A stretch of DNA of 15,249 nt from DUAL01 sp964452095 (GTDB taxonomy: Bacteria; Bacteroidota; Bacteroidia; Flavobacteriales; BACL11), in assembly GCA_964452095.1 (NCBI GenBank), contig CAYVKX010000050.1, positions 1-15,249 of the forward strand. Reading direction: 5' to 3'. Position numbers and translations under genes: made by a program. Numbering within the stretch: the first letter of the stretch is position 1; each line of letters opens with the position of its first letter. The notes under the pieces are model-generated. The model was not told the origin of the DNA. It saw nothing but the letters and a program-made list of their open reading frames with translations, and did not search any database. Positions 1-7,694 of this stretch are shown piece after piece.

Positions 1-888
1 TGTAACATGTTCTCGAATTCTATTTTTCTTTCCAATAATTAATTTTGATTTTTCCATTAACCACAAAAATGCTTCATAAGGCAATGGGGATATTAAATCA
101 ATATTCTCTACATCTGATAGAATTGCATTCACTGGCTTTTGCACATTTGGGTTCAAATGCACAGGATAAATAATTTGCACATTATTTGCAGATGCAATTT
201 CTTTTAAGGCTTTACAAATATTCAAGAATCCTTCGCCATGATTTTCTCTTCTATGCCCAGTTACTAAAATTAAATCTTTATCCGAATCAACTAAATTTTT
301 AAGCATATTAATTTGCTCATTATCAATACTCTTTACTTTCTCAACTCCATCCAAAAGCGCATCAATAACCGTATTTCCTGTAACTAAAATTCCATCTTCT
401 GATATATTTTCATTCAATAAATTTTGTTTGGATTGCTCAGTTGGCGCAAAATGAAAATCAGCAATTCTTCCAGTAATACTTCTGTTAATTTCTTCTGGGA
501 AAGGGGCGTATTTATTAAATGTTCTTAACCCTGCCTCAACATGACAAACATTTGCTCCAGAATAAAAACCTGCAATACTTGCCGCCATTGTAGTGGTTGT
601 ATCTCCATGCACAAATACAAAATCAGGAGTAAACTCTTCCAAGACTGGTTTAAGTCCATTTATAATTTCCCCAGTCAAATTATACAAATTCTGATTTGGT
701 TTCATCAAATCTAAATCATAATCAGGAGTTATATCAAAAAATGCTAAAACCTGATCTAACATTTCTCTGTGTTGAGCTGTAACACAAACTTTTGTTTCAA
801 AACCATTACTTTCTTTAAATGCCTTTACAACAGGTGCCATTTTAATAGCTTCTGGCCTTGTACCAAATACAATTAATACTTTTTTCAT
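1..888 (-). CDS. wecB: UDP-N-acetylglucosamine 2-epimerase (non-hydrolysing), 3' end cut by window edge
   Basis: Interconverts UDP-GlcNAc and UDP-ManNAc in the cytoplasm, supplying ManNAc-type sugars for surface polysaccharide. My translation from the ATG at 886-888 starts MKKVLIVFGTRPEAIKMAPV, the family N-terminus. It carries HGDTTTT (about residues 94-100), VEAGLRT (117-123), PEEINR (135-140) and GHRRENHGEG (211-220), the last matching the catalytic histidine region of E. coli WecB. 296 codons are present; the family usually has about 370-380, so some 80 are missing beyond position 1. It starts one base after the galE stop on the same strand, which implies co-transcription and related roles. 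One oddity: the conserved DSGGIQEE-type motif expected around residues 286-294 is absent, and the last 11 codons (1-33) read GKKNRIREHVT instead. This could be divergence or an assembly error at an edge. Family assignment is firm up to about residue 285. Confidence 0.9.
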   Translation of the reverse strand, partial: MKKVLIVFGTRPEAIKMAPVVKAFKESNGFETKVCVTAQHREMLDQVLAFFDITPDYDLDLMKPNQNLYNLTGEIINGLKPVLEEFTPDFVFVHGDTTTTMAASIAGFYSGANVCHVEAGLRTFNKYAPFPEEINRSITGRIADFHFAPTEQSKQNLLNENISEDGILVTGNTVIDALLDGVEKVKSIDNEQINMLKNLVDSDKDLILVTGHRRENHGEGFLNICKALKEIASANNVQIIYPVHLNPNVQKPVNAILSDVENIDLISPLPYEAFLWLMEKSKLIIGKKNRIREHVT

Positions 889-889
889 C

Positions 890-1876
890 TTATTTTTTTA
901 GTTCCCAATTCCAAGCGTCTTTCATTGCTGTTTCTACAGAAATTTCTGCTTTCCAATGCAACAACTTTTCTACTTTGGTATTATCAGAATAAATCTCTTC
1001 CACATCCCCATCTCTTCTTGGTCCAATTTCAAAATTAATCTTTTTATTATTAGCTTTTTCAAAATAATCTATTGCTTGAATTACACTTAAGCCCTTTCCT
1101 GTACCAATATTAAAAACATCCTTTTTAGGATTCTGTAATAAATAATTTAATGCTGCTACATGCGATTTTGCTAAATCAATTACATGAATATAATCTCGAA
1201 CGCAACTGCCATCAACTGTGTTGTAGTCATCTCCATTTACAATCAACTTCTCTCTTTCTCCACTAGCCACTTCACAAATAATTGGAATCAAATTGGCTGG
1301 TTTATCAGCCGAGCAATCGCCAATTAAACTGGATGAATGAGAACCGATAGGATTAAAATATCTTAAAGAAATACTTTTAACAGCTGATTTTTGCAAGACA
1401 TTCTCACAAAGCTGCTTTGTTTCTCCATAAGGAGATTCTGCTTTTTTGAAAGGAGAATTTTCATTTACAGGCAAAAAATCAGGAGTTCCATAAACCGTGC
1501 AAGAAGAAGAAAAAATTAGATTATTTACTTTATGTTTTTTCATTAATTGTAATAGCACTTCTAATGAACCAATATTGTTTTTATAGTATTTTTCTGGTAG
1601 TCTTATCGATTCTTCTACTGATTTATAAGCAGCAAAATGAATTGCTCCTACAATTCCTTCTTCTTTTTCAAACACTTCTTGTAACTCCTCTTCCTTACTA
1701 CAATCTACATTGTACCATTTCACCTCTTCTCCAGTAATTGCTTTAATTCCTTCTATATTTTTTTTAGAAGAATTACAAAGATTATCTATTATGATTGGCT
1801 GAAACCCTTCTTGAATAAGTTCAACAATTGTATGACTACCAATGTAACCGGCTCCTCCTGTAACTAAAATTTTCAT
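890..1876 (-). CDS. galE: UDP-glucose 4-epimerase
   Basis: Interconverts UDP-glucose and UDP-galactose (an NAD-dependent extended short-chain dehydrogenase) in the cytoplasm, feeding galactose metabolism and surface-glycan synthesis. The 328 residues are close to the usual 330-340. An N-terminal Rossmann motif GGAGYIG is at residues 7-13. The catalytic region has SSSCTVYG (123-130) and the YxxxK pair Y150/K154 in SPYGETK. NTVDGSCVRDYIHV (219-232) is the GalE-type signature near the sugar-binding site. The ATG at 1874-1876 places GGAGYIG correctly, so the start is secure. It is the first gene of a two-gene unit with wecB (one base between them), downstream of the intrinsic terminator that ends the gldN transcript. 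It therefore probably has its own promoter at 1881-1888. Other NDP-sugar epimerases are possible, but the match to GalE is strong throughout. Confidence 0.95.
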   Translation of the reverse strand: MKILVTGGAGYIGSHTIVELIQEGFQPIIIDNLCNSSKKNIEGIKAITGEEVKWYNVDCSKEEELQEVFEKEEGIVGAIHFAAYKSVEESIRLPEKYYKNNIGSLEVLLQLMKKHKVNNLIFSSSCTVYGTPDFLPVNENSPFKKAESPYGETKQLCENVLQKSAVKSISLRYFNPIGSHSSSLIGDCSADKPANLIPIICEVASGEREKLIVNGDDYNTVDGSCVRDYIHVIDLAKSHVAALNYLLQNPKKDVFNIGTGKGLSVIQAIDYFEKANNKKINFEIGPRRDGDVEEIYSDNTKVEKLLHWKAEISVETAMKDAWNWELKK

Positions 1877-1880
1877 ATTG

Positions 1881-1888
1881 CAAAGATA
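1881..1888 (-). promoter_or_regulatory. Putative galE-wecB promoter -7 element (TAnnTTTG)
   Basis: The minus strand reads TATCTTTG, an exact match to the Bacteroidota -7 consensus TAnnTTTG. It lies between the gldN terminator and galE, where a new promoter is needed. Only four bases separate it from the galE ATG, so transcription would start at or next to the start codon and give a leaderless or nearly leaderless mRNA. I see no good -33 TTG/TTTG at the expected distance (about 1906-1912), so this is a half-supported call. Confidence 0.4.
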
Positions 1889-1912
1889 TATTTTTTACTA
1901 AATGAGTGTCAT

Positions 1913-1941
1913 AAAAAAACCCCTTACAAAGAAGGGGTTTT
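1913..1941 (-). terminator. Intrinsic terminator after gldN
   Basis: A perfect 10-bp inverted repeat, 1916-1925 paired with 1932-1941 (AAAACCCCTT / AAGGGGTTTT), encloses a 6-base loop. On the minus strand it is followed by a run of seven T (1913-1919, overlapping the stem foot). It lies 22 bases past the gldN stop, so it ends the T9SS transcript before galE. On the plus strand the stem is followed by only four T, so it acts mainly on the minus strand. Confidence 0.9.
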
Positions 1942-1962
1942 CATTAACTTTATAAACAGATT

Positions 1963-2835
1963 TTAATACTCCCACAAATCGTGTTCTATATTAAATAGTT
2001 CTGCTTTTATTTCTTCAGATTTTAATATTGCATCTAGTCCAATCATATATTCATTTACCTTTCTATCCATTACATTAGATTGTTTTATGATGTATGATGA
2101 AAACATTCTTTTCCAAAAGATATCATCATAAGTTCTTCTTTCAGCATCATTTTTCATCAAATTGAAGATTTCAGCATTTGCTAGAATTGGTCTTGCCTCA
2201 GGGAAATATACCCAAAATAAAGGGTCAAAAAAGCCAGTTGACTCACCAGTAATTTCATCTTTACCCTCTTGCATTGGGCAAATTCCAATTATTCGCACAT
2301 CCATAACTGACCTTTGCTTATCAAAATACCATTCTTCTTTTACTCTCCATTTTTTCACTGTTGTATGATCAAAGTTTACTTTATAAAGAGTATCTTTCAT
2401 TGCATCAGGATCTTCACTTGACCAATCAGGAACTTGCATAATTTCCTCTCTTGCGCCACCAATTTTTTTTATCTCATCCTGAGTCATTGGCACTTTAAAT
2501 TCATCATCATAAATTGCATTTCCATAAGCAGTAATGCTTCCTTCAGTTACAGCATCCATTATCACATCAATCAAGCTTCTTCTATCGTTTACTTTTTCCT
2601 GTCCTGGCTGAATTGCTGGATAATAAAATGGGTGATTTACCTTTTCTCTAAGGTCAATTTCACGCCAAACTTTTCGAGACCACATTGCATCTGCTTGTCT
2701 TAAATGCGGATATGGCTGAACTTTTCTGTTCTCATAGGTGGTCTTTCTATCGTAAGCACCATCCAAAATATCTTGTGCATTTCCATTGGTGGAAAGCATC
2801 AAGAATGAAACGATTAATAAGATTAAATTTTTCAT
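1963..2835 (-). CDS. gldN: Type IX secretion / gliding motility protein GldN (PorN)
   Basis: Periplasmic component of the T9SS. In Porphyromonas, PorN forms a large ring with the lipoprotein PorK under the outer membrane, contacted from below by the PorL-PorM motor. The 290-residue product starts with a Sec signal peptide (hydrophobic residues 3-15, likely cut after NGNA at residue 20), followed by QDILDGAYDR, the usual mature start of the family. A conserved core KEEWYFDKQRSVMDVRIIGI runs about residues 166-185 and contains the family's basic/aromatic pattern. C186, just after it, is the only cysteine. It is the last gene of the gldKLMN run, 7 bases after gldM, and is followed by a strong terminator. 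Length and context both fit GldN; no defects seen. Confidence 0.95.
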   Translation of the reverse strand: MKNLILLIVSFLMLSTNGNAQDILDGAYDRKTTYENRKVQPYPHLRQADAMWSRKVWREIDLREKVNHPFYYPAIQPGQEKVNDRRSLIDVIMDAVTEGSITAYGNAIYDDEFKVPMTQDEIKKIGGAREEIMQVPDWSSEDPDAMKDTLYKVNFDHTTVKKWRVKEEWYFDKQRSVMDVRIIGICPMQEGKDEITGESTGFFDPLFWVYFPEARPILANAEIFNLMKNDAERRTYDDIFWKRMFSSYIIKQSNVMDRKVNEYMIGLDAILKSEEIKAELFNIEHDLWEY

Positions 2836-2842
2836 AATATAT

Positions 2843-4552
2843 TTATTTAATTTTTAAAACTAGTGGAGGCAATGATCTAGTTGCAGTTCCTTTAGCATCT
2901 GTTCTTTTTGCCATAATATTGGAAACAGTTATAGAATTACCTGATTTTGTATTGTTAATAATTGCATTAATTTTAGCATTGAACCTTTGTCCGTTTACAG
3001 TTTCAGTTACCTGATCACCTTTATAAACAGTAGTAAAAGAATAAGAAACAATTTTATACCGAACTCCTTTAAAATCGAAATCTTCCAATTTAGCTTGTAT
3101 TCCTCCAGCCGCAAGCATTCTTTGTTTATCAATTACACCATCTGCCTTTCCTCCAATATATGGTTTCGGTGGTGGCACTTCTTTTACTCTAAATTCCATA
3201 TCGCCCATTCTTGTTCTTTTCCCATCAATAGTTGCAAATAATGTAACTTTTGACTTTCCTTTTTTGTTTGGGCGAGCAGTCCATTCTCCAGCAGTTTTTT
3301 TGGTTGCCCGAATACTTCCATTCGACATAGAAGCAGAAATATCTGCAGCAGCAAAACCTGGAACTGATAACTTCACAGGATTATCCACCTCTAAGTAAAA
3401 CACATTCATATTCACTGGAGATACAACTACACTTTTGTTAGCAACCAAATAACTCCCTTTAAAAGGATAAAACTTAGTTCCGGATTCTGTTTTCATTGCA
3501 ATTAACCCTCCCCATTGTTTTACTCCCTCAGAAGAAGTTCTTGTACTAAAATACCCTTTTCCATTTTTAACAGGAACTGTTTCGTAATCACCAACCATTT
3601 GGTATTGTCCATTTCCTAAAGAATCATATTCTCCAATATAAATATCAGGGTTTTGATTTTCATTTTTAGCAGTGATAAATATTTCTGCCTTAAAGGAGTC
3701 TCCTCTTAAAACAAAACTATTTTCTGGGATTTGAATTCCTTCAGCAGAGGTGAATTTTAATGCTTTTGCATCTATATTTCTTTTTAAATAGCTAATTACA
3801 TCTGCTTCTGTATTTCTTAAATCTGATTGGATTTTTGATAAAATAGTTAAAGCACCAACAGAAGGCATATCTACAAAATTATACTCTTCCCAACTTTGCT
3901 TCTTTTTACCAGACCCTTTGTCCGAAAAATCAAAAATCATATTAACATTATCAATTAAGGTTTGATTTCCTTTTGACAATTCAATTAAAAAATCTCTGTA
4001 TTCTTCAATATCTTTTTTCAATATAGATGATCTTCTTTTTTCCTTAGCTATATGCTTAGGATAGAATAACTCTCCAGCCTGATCCCTATTATCCTTATTA
4101 TTTAGGTGTGCAATAGGCATTAGTTTTTGAGCATTACTTAATTCACTAAACTTTTTCTCAACTACAGCTTCTTCTTTAATAATATCACCTTCAGCATCTA
4201 ATATAGAAGCTGGTTCCCCTAAATAAACTATTCCTTTATCAACAGCACTAACTAAATCGTATTTCATCTCTTGAATGTATATGGAAATCTCATCTACACG
4301 ATTTTTTACTAAATACGCCTTATCTCTAACTCCTTTATATTTTACGGGATTATTTTCAGCTGCAGCTTCAAAAGCAAGATAAGTATCGTCATTCTTATCA
4401 TGAAAATTAGCTGTTGTTCTTTCAATACCTACATTTACCTCAAAAAAGGATTTTAACACTTCTTTCGATACATTTAATGCAAGAAGTGCCGTAAGCACTA
4501 AGTACATCATATTAATCATTTTTTGTCTTGGGGATAAATTTCCTCCAGCCAT
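2843..4552 (-). CDS. gldM: Type IX secretion / gliding motor protein GldM (PorM)
   Basis: Inner-membrane, periplasm-spanning half of the T9SS proton-powered motor. With GldL it converts proton-motive force into rotation and passes it to the GldK/GldN ring. The N-terminus is the family signature: MAGGNLSPRQKMINMMYLVL leads into a single membrane helix at about residues 13-29, then NVSKEVLKSFF. Residues 35-225 are largely helical and charged (the D1 region). After about residue 265 the composition becomes beta-rich and Ig-like, with a proline hinge (EVPPPKPYIGG, 458-468) before the C-terminal D4-like domain thought to contact GldK/GldN. At 569 residues it is somewhat longer than the roughly 515-residue GldM/PorM I recall; the extra length appears to lie in the periplasmic part. 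It lies 34 bases after gldL and 7 before gldN. Confidence 0.95.
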   Translation of the reverse strand: MAGGNLSPRQKMINMMYLVLTALLALNVSKEVLKSFFEVNVGIERTTANFHDKNDDTYLAFEAAAENNPVKYKGVRDKAYLVKNRVDEISIYIQEMKYDLVSAVDKGIVYLGEPASILDAEGDIIKEEAVVEKKFSELSNAQKLMPIAHLNNKDNRDQAGELFYPKHIAKEKRRSSILKKDIEEYRDFLIELSKGNQTLIDNVNMIFDFSDKGSGKKKQSWEEYNFVDMPSVGALTILSKIQSDLRNTEADVISYLKRNIDAKALKFTSAEGIQIPENSFVLRGDSFKAEIFITAKNENQNPDIYIGEYDSLGNGQYQMVGDYETVPVKNGKGYFSTRTSSEGVKQWGGLIAMKTESGTKFYPFKGSYLVANKSVVVSPVNMNVFYLEVDNPVKLSVPGFAAADISASMSNGSIRATKKTAGEWTARPNKKGKSKVTLFATIDGKRTRMGDMEFRVKEVPPPKPYIGGKADGVIDKQRMLAAGGIQAKLEDFDFKGVRYKIVSYSFTTVYKGDQVTETVNGQRFNAKINAIINNTKSGNSITVSNIMAKRTDAKGTATRSLPPLVLKIK

Positions 4553-4586
4553 ATCTCTTTCTTTATTTAATAATTAATATTGATGA

Positions 4587-5249
4587 TTATTTGTTAGGAT
4601 TCATTGCGTTAAGCATATTTCCATAAACAGAATTTAATGCTGATAAATTTTCCGCTAATTTTCCTACTTCTAGTTGGAATCGCTTAGAATCCTCTATAGA
4701 AGTACTCAAGTTTTGTAAGAATTGTGTTGAGGCTTCCATTTGTTGTGAGGAAGTTTGCAATTGCAATTCATATAAAGAATTTAAAGCATTCATATTTTTC
4801 ACTCCTTCTTGAATTTGCTGATTATAATCAGAAATAGCTCCTGCAGCCTCAACAGTTTCATTTAGTTTTGATGCTGTTTCTCCAAATTTTCTAAGTCCAT
4901 CTCCTAAGCTCTCAATTAAATCACTATCAATTTTTGCTTTCTCTAAAGCATTATCTAATTGTTGAGCAGGAGTTCCTGTTGGTGCATTAGGGTCTTTCAT
5001 ATAAGCCAATTCTGGATATACTAAGCTCCAATCTGGCTCAACATGAGTTTTTTCAAAAGCAGAGAAAAAGAAAATAATCGCCTCCATTCCCAGTCCTGCC
5101 ATCAGCATATAGGATGCGCCTGGCAAATGTTCAATTTTAAATAAGGCACCTAAAATTACAACTGCTGCACCCCATCCATACAATTTTGGCATCATTGCTT
5201 TATACCATTTTGCTTCTGTTACTCTTTCTAAACTATTTATCAAACTCAT
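4587..5249 (-). CDS. gldL: Type IX secretion / gliding motor protein GldL (PorL)
   Basis: Inner-membrane, proton-conducting part of the T9SS motor, forming a GldL5GldM2 complex in relatives. The 220-residue protein has two membrane helices at about residues 22-37 and 46-64, linked by ALFKIEHLPGAS. E55 in GLGMEAIIFFFSAFE sits in helix 2 where the essential proton-sensing glutamate of GldL (Glu49 in Flavobacterium johnsoniae) is expected, and K38 follows helix 1. After residue 90 comes a long cytoplasmic tail rich in Q, N, S, E and L, likely coiled-coil (about 95-215). It lies 36 bases after gldK and 34 before gldM, inside the operon. The assignment of E55 to Glu49 is from remembered alignments. 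Confidence 0.95.
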   Translation of the reverse strand: MSLINSLERVTEAKWYKAMMPKLYGWGAAVVILGALFKIEHLPGASYMLMAGLGMEAIIFFFSAFEKTHVEPDWSLVYPELAYMKDPNAPTGTPAQQLDNALEKAKIDSDLIESLGDGLRKFGETASKLNETVEAAGAISDYNQQIQEGVKNMNALNSLYELQLQTSSQQMEASTQFLQNLSTSIEDSKRFQLEVGKLAENLSALNSVYGNMLNAMNPNK

Positions 5250-5285
5250 TTTTTTGTTTTTTTTTATTAATTATTAATTGCTTGT

Positions 5286-6590
5286 TTATTCAAAATCTTT
5301 TTTGTCCCTTCCTAAGAAGTCAACAGCACATCTAAATCCTATATAGCATTTTGCAGTATCTTGGTACTCATAATCTCTAGTACTTGTTTGTATGAAATAA
5401 GAAATATCTTTCCAAGAACCTCCTCTAATTACTTTTCTTTTTAATACTGCATTATCAGCATCTTCAGAGTTTAAAGTATAATCCATATTCATATCATGTG
5501 CATAAGAAAATGCAGATTCATCAAATGTGTTAGAAGTCCATTCTGAAACATTTCCGGCCATGTCATAAAGCCCAAAACTATTAGGGTTATAGCTAGCCAC
5601 TTTTACCGAACGCAAACCGCCATCAGCAGTATAATTTCCTCTAAGCGGTTTAAAGTTAGCCAAGAAACATCCTTTATGATTTCTAGTATAAGGCCCTCCC
5701 CAAGGATATGGCGCTAAATCTTGTCCACCTCTTGCAGCATATTCCCATTCCGATTCAGTTGGTAACCTGAAATCAGGTAGTGTTGGCTCATTATTAGCTC
5801 TAAGAAAACGATTCATCATCATAGTTCTCCATTTTGTAAAAGCTACCGCTTGTTCCCAATTAATTCCAACTACAGGATAATCATCAAAAGCTGGGTGCCA
5901 AAAGTATTCTTCAGTCATTGGCTCATTAAACGAATAAGCATAATCGTGCATCCAAGCAAGAGTATCTGGGAAAATACTTACTTCCACTTCTTTCAAAAAA
6001 ACAGAACGATCTCTTTTTCCTGTAGCATCATGTTCTCTATTTGCTTTTGCTGCTGCTTTTTTCAAATCTAGTTCTTGATACACATAAATCAATTTTCTAG
6101 TATCAATTACTCTTTGTCTGTTATGTCTTTCGTGTTCTGGCAAATACATCTCTTCCTCAAGTATTTCCCTTACTTCTTGATCATCCCATCTCAACCTTTC
6201 TTTCCAATCAATAATTGCTGGCTCCAAAAAATTACCATATCTATCTTCCTCAATTAAATGCCCTTCAATTCCTGCATCACCAAGTGTTCTGTGAGCAATT
6301 GAATCTCTTACATAATCGGTAAACTGACGATACTCATTGTTAGTAATTTCTGTTTCATCCATATAAAATGCCCCAACAGAAACTGTTTTAGAAGAAGTAA
6401 CATTAGCAAAAGGCACATCTTGATCAGATGGTCCCATCACGAAACTTCCTTGTGGAATAAACACCATTCCGTAAGGGTCAGTCGGTTGCCAAATGGCTCT
6501 GTTTTGTGTTCCGATAAGTTCTCCATTACCAGAATTTCCACAACTAACTAAAATTGTAGCAATTAATCCTAAAAATAATATTCTTTTCAT
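5286..6590 (-). CDS. gldK: Type IX secretion / gliding motility lipoprotein GldK (PorK)
   Basis: Outer-membrane lipoprotein that forms the T9SS ring with GldN. A type II signal peptide ends in the lipobox LVSC, with the lipidated cysteine at residue 17. The rest is a formylglycine-generating-enzyme (sulfatase-modifying factor) fold: IPQGSFVMG (45-53), DFRLPTESEWEYAARGG (273-289), NSFGLYDMAGNVSEW (337-351), VIRGGSWKD (387-395) and GFRCA (418-422). A charged insertion splits the fold at about residues 95-235, as is typical of GldK. The fold is used structurally here; I do not see the paired active-site cysteines of true FGE. The 434-residue length is near family norm. The start is preceded by a small hairpin (6606-6620) in a 106-bp gap after porP, so gldK may have separate control from porP. 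Confidence 0.95.
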   Translation of the reverse strand: MKRILFLGLIATILVSCGNSGNGELIGTQNRAIWQPTDPYGMVFIPQGSFVMGPSDQDVPFANVTSSKTVSVGAFYMDETEITNNEYRQFTDYVRDSIAHRTLGDAGIEGHLIEEDRYGNFLEPAIIDWKERLRWDDQEVREILEEEMYLPEHERHNRQRVIDTRKLIYVYQELDLKKAAAKANREHDATGKRDRSVFLKEVEVSIFPDTLAWMHDYAYSFNEPMTEEYFWHPAFDDYPVVGINWEQAVAFTKWRTMMMNRFLRANNEPTLPDFRLPTESEWEYAARGGQDLAPYPWGGPYTRNHKGCFLANFKPLRGNYTADGGLRSVKVASYNPNSFGLYDMAGNVSEWTSNTFDESAFSYAHDMNMDYTLNSEDADNAVLKRKVIRGGSWKDISYFIQTSTRDYEYQDTAKCYIGFRCAVDFLGRDKKDFE

Positions 6591-6605
6591 AGTTTTTATT
6601 TTTGT

Positions 6606-6620
6606 TTTCGCTAAGCGAAA
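6606..6620 (-). repeat. Inverted repeat (hairpin) just upstream of gldK
   Basis: TTTCGC and GCGAAA form a perfect 6-bp stem around the 3-base loop TAA. It ends 15 bases before the gldK start codon and stands out as GC-containing in a very AT-rich gap. On the minus strand it is not followed by a T run, so it is not a terminator. It could be an mRNA hairpin affecting gldK translation or processing, or a protein-binding site. No regulator is known to me for it. Confidence 0.55.
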
Positions 6621-6639
6621 TGATTACTCTTTAATTTTA

Positions 6640-6678
6640 AAAATCATCATGCCTTTTTTACAAGAGCACAATGATTTT
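6640..6678 (-). repeat. Longer inverted repeat in the porP-gldK gap, possible weak terminator
   Basis: AAAATCAT (6640-6647) pairs perfectly with ATGATTTT (6671-6678) around a 23-base loop. Read on the minus strand, the second arm ends in TTTTT and AT-rich sequence, so it could partially terminate or attenuate the porP transcript before gldK. The stem is AT-rich and the loop is long, so this is weak evidence. Confidence 0.3.
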
Positions 6679-6696
6679 GGTTAATTTCATTTACTC

Positions 6697-7602
6697 TTAT
6701 AAAAATCTTGGATTTTTGTAACTCTTCACCGGCCTGTCGTACGACACATGGAAGCAATAACCCAACATAAATTCTAAACTGTTATTCTTAATTTCCGACA
6801 TAACTACATCATAAGCAATACCGAATTTTAAATCATCATTAATATGCATTCCTAAAAGTGCAATTATCCCTTCATCTAACCTGTAACTAACGCCTGTCCA
6901 AAGCTTATTATTGTATAATACATTGGTGTTAATATCCAATTGGGAAGAAGAACCATCAGATTTTAAGTAAATAGATGGATTTAGCGTAAACATAGGACTT
7001 AACTCATGTGCATAACCAGCAATTAGGAAATAATGTCTTTCCAAGCCCATTTGACTACCCGACCATGAAACAGTTGGTTCAGTAATATGTGATGTAGAAA
7101 GTCCAATGTAAACATCTTGGGTGTTATAATATACTCCAAAACCAAAGTCCATAGCCGAACCTTTTTCATCACTTGTAGGAATAGCGTTATCATCAGCATC
7201 TGCTGGATTAAAAAACGAGCCATCAGCACCAGATTGGAACATTCCTAATGATAGTCCTGCACCTAATTGTCCGTTCCCTAAATCGGTACGATAAGCATAA
7301 GATAATTGCAATCCTAAATTACTAAATGCTGCAATATCATCTTTTACAATATTAAGCCCCACTCCACCATGAATTGCCGGAATACCAGCATCCACACTCA
7401 AATTTAGAGTAGTTGGAGCGCCATCAAAACCCATCCATTGTGAGCGGTGGAGCACAGTTGCACAAATAGCTTGTTTGCTTCCCGCATAGCCAGGATTATT
7501 GGCTAATTTGTTAAACATATTTTGACTAAATTGAGGATCTTGTTGTGAAAAAGCAAGTCCTGCAATCAGCAAAAAACACATAGATAATATTATTCTTTTC
7601 AT
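6697..7602 (-). CDS. porP: PorP/SprF family type IX secretion outer-membrane protein
   Basis: Outer-membrane beta-barrel associated with the T9SS. In Porphyromonas PorP is required for secretion and is encoded next to porKLMN; in Flavobacterium the paralogue SprF is needed for SprB export. The 301-residue protein has a Sec signal peptide (hydrophobic 4-18, likely cut before the QQDPQ at residues 20-24). The family start QDPQFSQNMFNKLANNPGYA (21-40) follows. The remainder alternates short amphipathic strands and glycine-rich turns and ends in an aromatic-containing strand near the C-terminus, as in a barrel. Its position immediately before gldK reproduces the porPKLMN order, so I call it the T9SS-linked PorP rather than a generic SprF copy. 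The gap to gldK is 106 bases and the gap from the upstream arginase-like gene is 92 bases. Confidence 0.9.
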   Translation of the reverse strand: MKRIILSMCFLLIAGLAFSQQDPQFSQNMFNKLANNPGYAGSKQAICATVLHRSQWMGFDGAPTTLNLSVDAGIPAIHGGVGLNIVKDDIAAFSNLGLQLSYAYRTDLGNGQLGAGLSLGMFQSGADGSFFNPADADDNAIPTSDEKGSAMDFGFGVYYNTQDVYIGLSTSHITEPTVSWSGSQMGLERHYFLIAGYAHELSPMFTLNPSIYLKSDGSSSQLDINTNVLYNNKLWTGVSYRLDEGIIALLGMHINDDLKFGIAYDVVMSEIKNNSLEFMLGYCFHVSYDRPVKSYKNPRFL

Positions 7603-7639
7603 ATTCTATTTTCTCTTTTTTTAATAAGTTTTCAGTTTG

Positions 7640-7647
7640 CTAAAATA
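7640..7647 (-). promoter_or_regulatory. Possible porP promoter -7 element
   Basis: The minus strand reads TATTTTAG, one base off the Bacteroidota TAnnTTTG consensus, about 37 bases upstream of the porP ATG. No clear -33 TTG is seen at the right distance. It is listed because the T9SS cluster must start transcription either here or from the topA promoter far upstream. Confidence 0.2.
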
Positions 7648-7649
7648 AA

Positions 7650-7677
7650 CATTTTTTAATTAATAAGTAAAAAAATG
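7650..7677. repeat. A/T-only inverted repeat between the arginase-like gene and porP
   Basis: CATTTTTT (7650-7657) and AAAAAATG (7670-7677) are perfect complements around a 12-base loop, in the 92-bp gap after the arginase-like gene. Because each arm contains a T or A run, it could serve as a weak bidirectional terminator. A chance match is also plausible in DNA this AT-rich. Confidence 0.25.
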
Positions 7678-7694
7678 GAATAATCTGAAAAAAA

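Noticed and set aside
2483..2500. Possible sigma-54 -24 element (TGGCAC at about 2486-2491)
   Set aside because: It lies inside gldN coding sequence on the opposite strand and lacks a TTGC-type -12 element at the required spacing.
5286..6590. Reading GldK as an active formylglycine-generating enzyme
   Set aside because: The fold matches, but a lipobox, the inserted charged region, the gldLMN context and absence of the paired active-site cysteines point to the structural GldK role.
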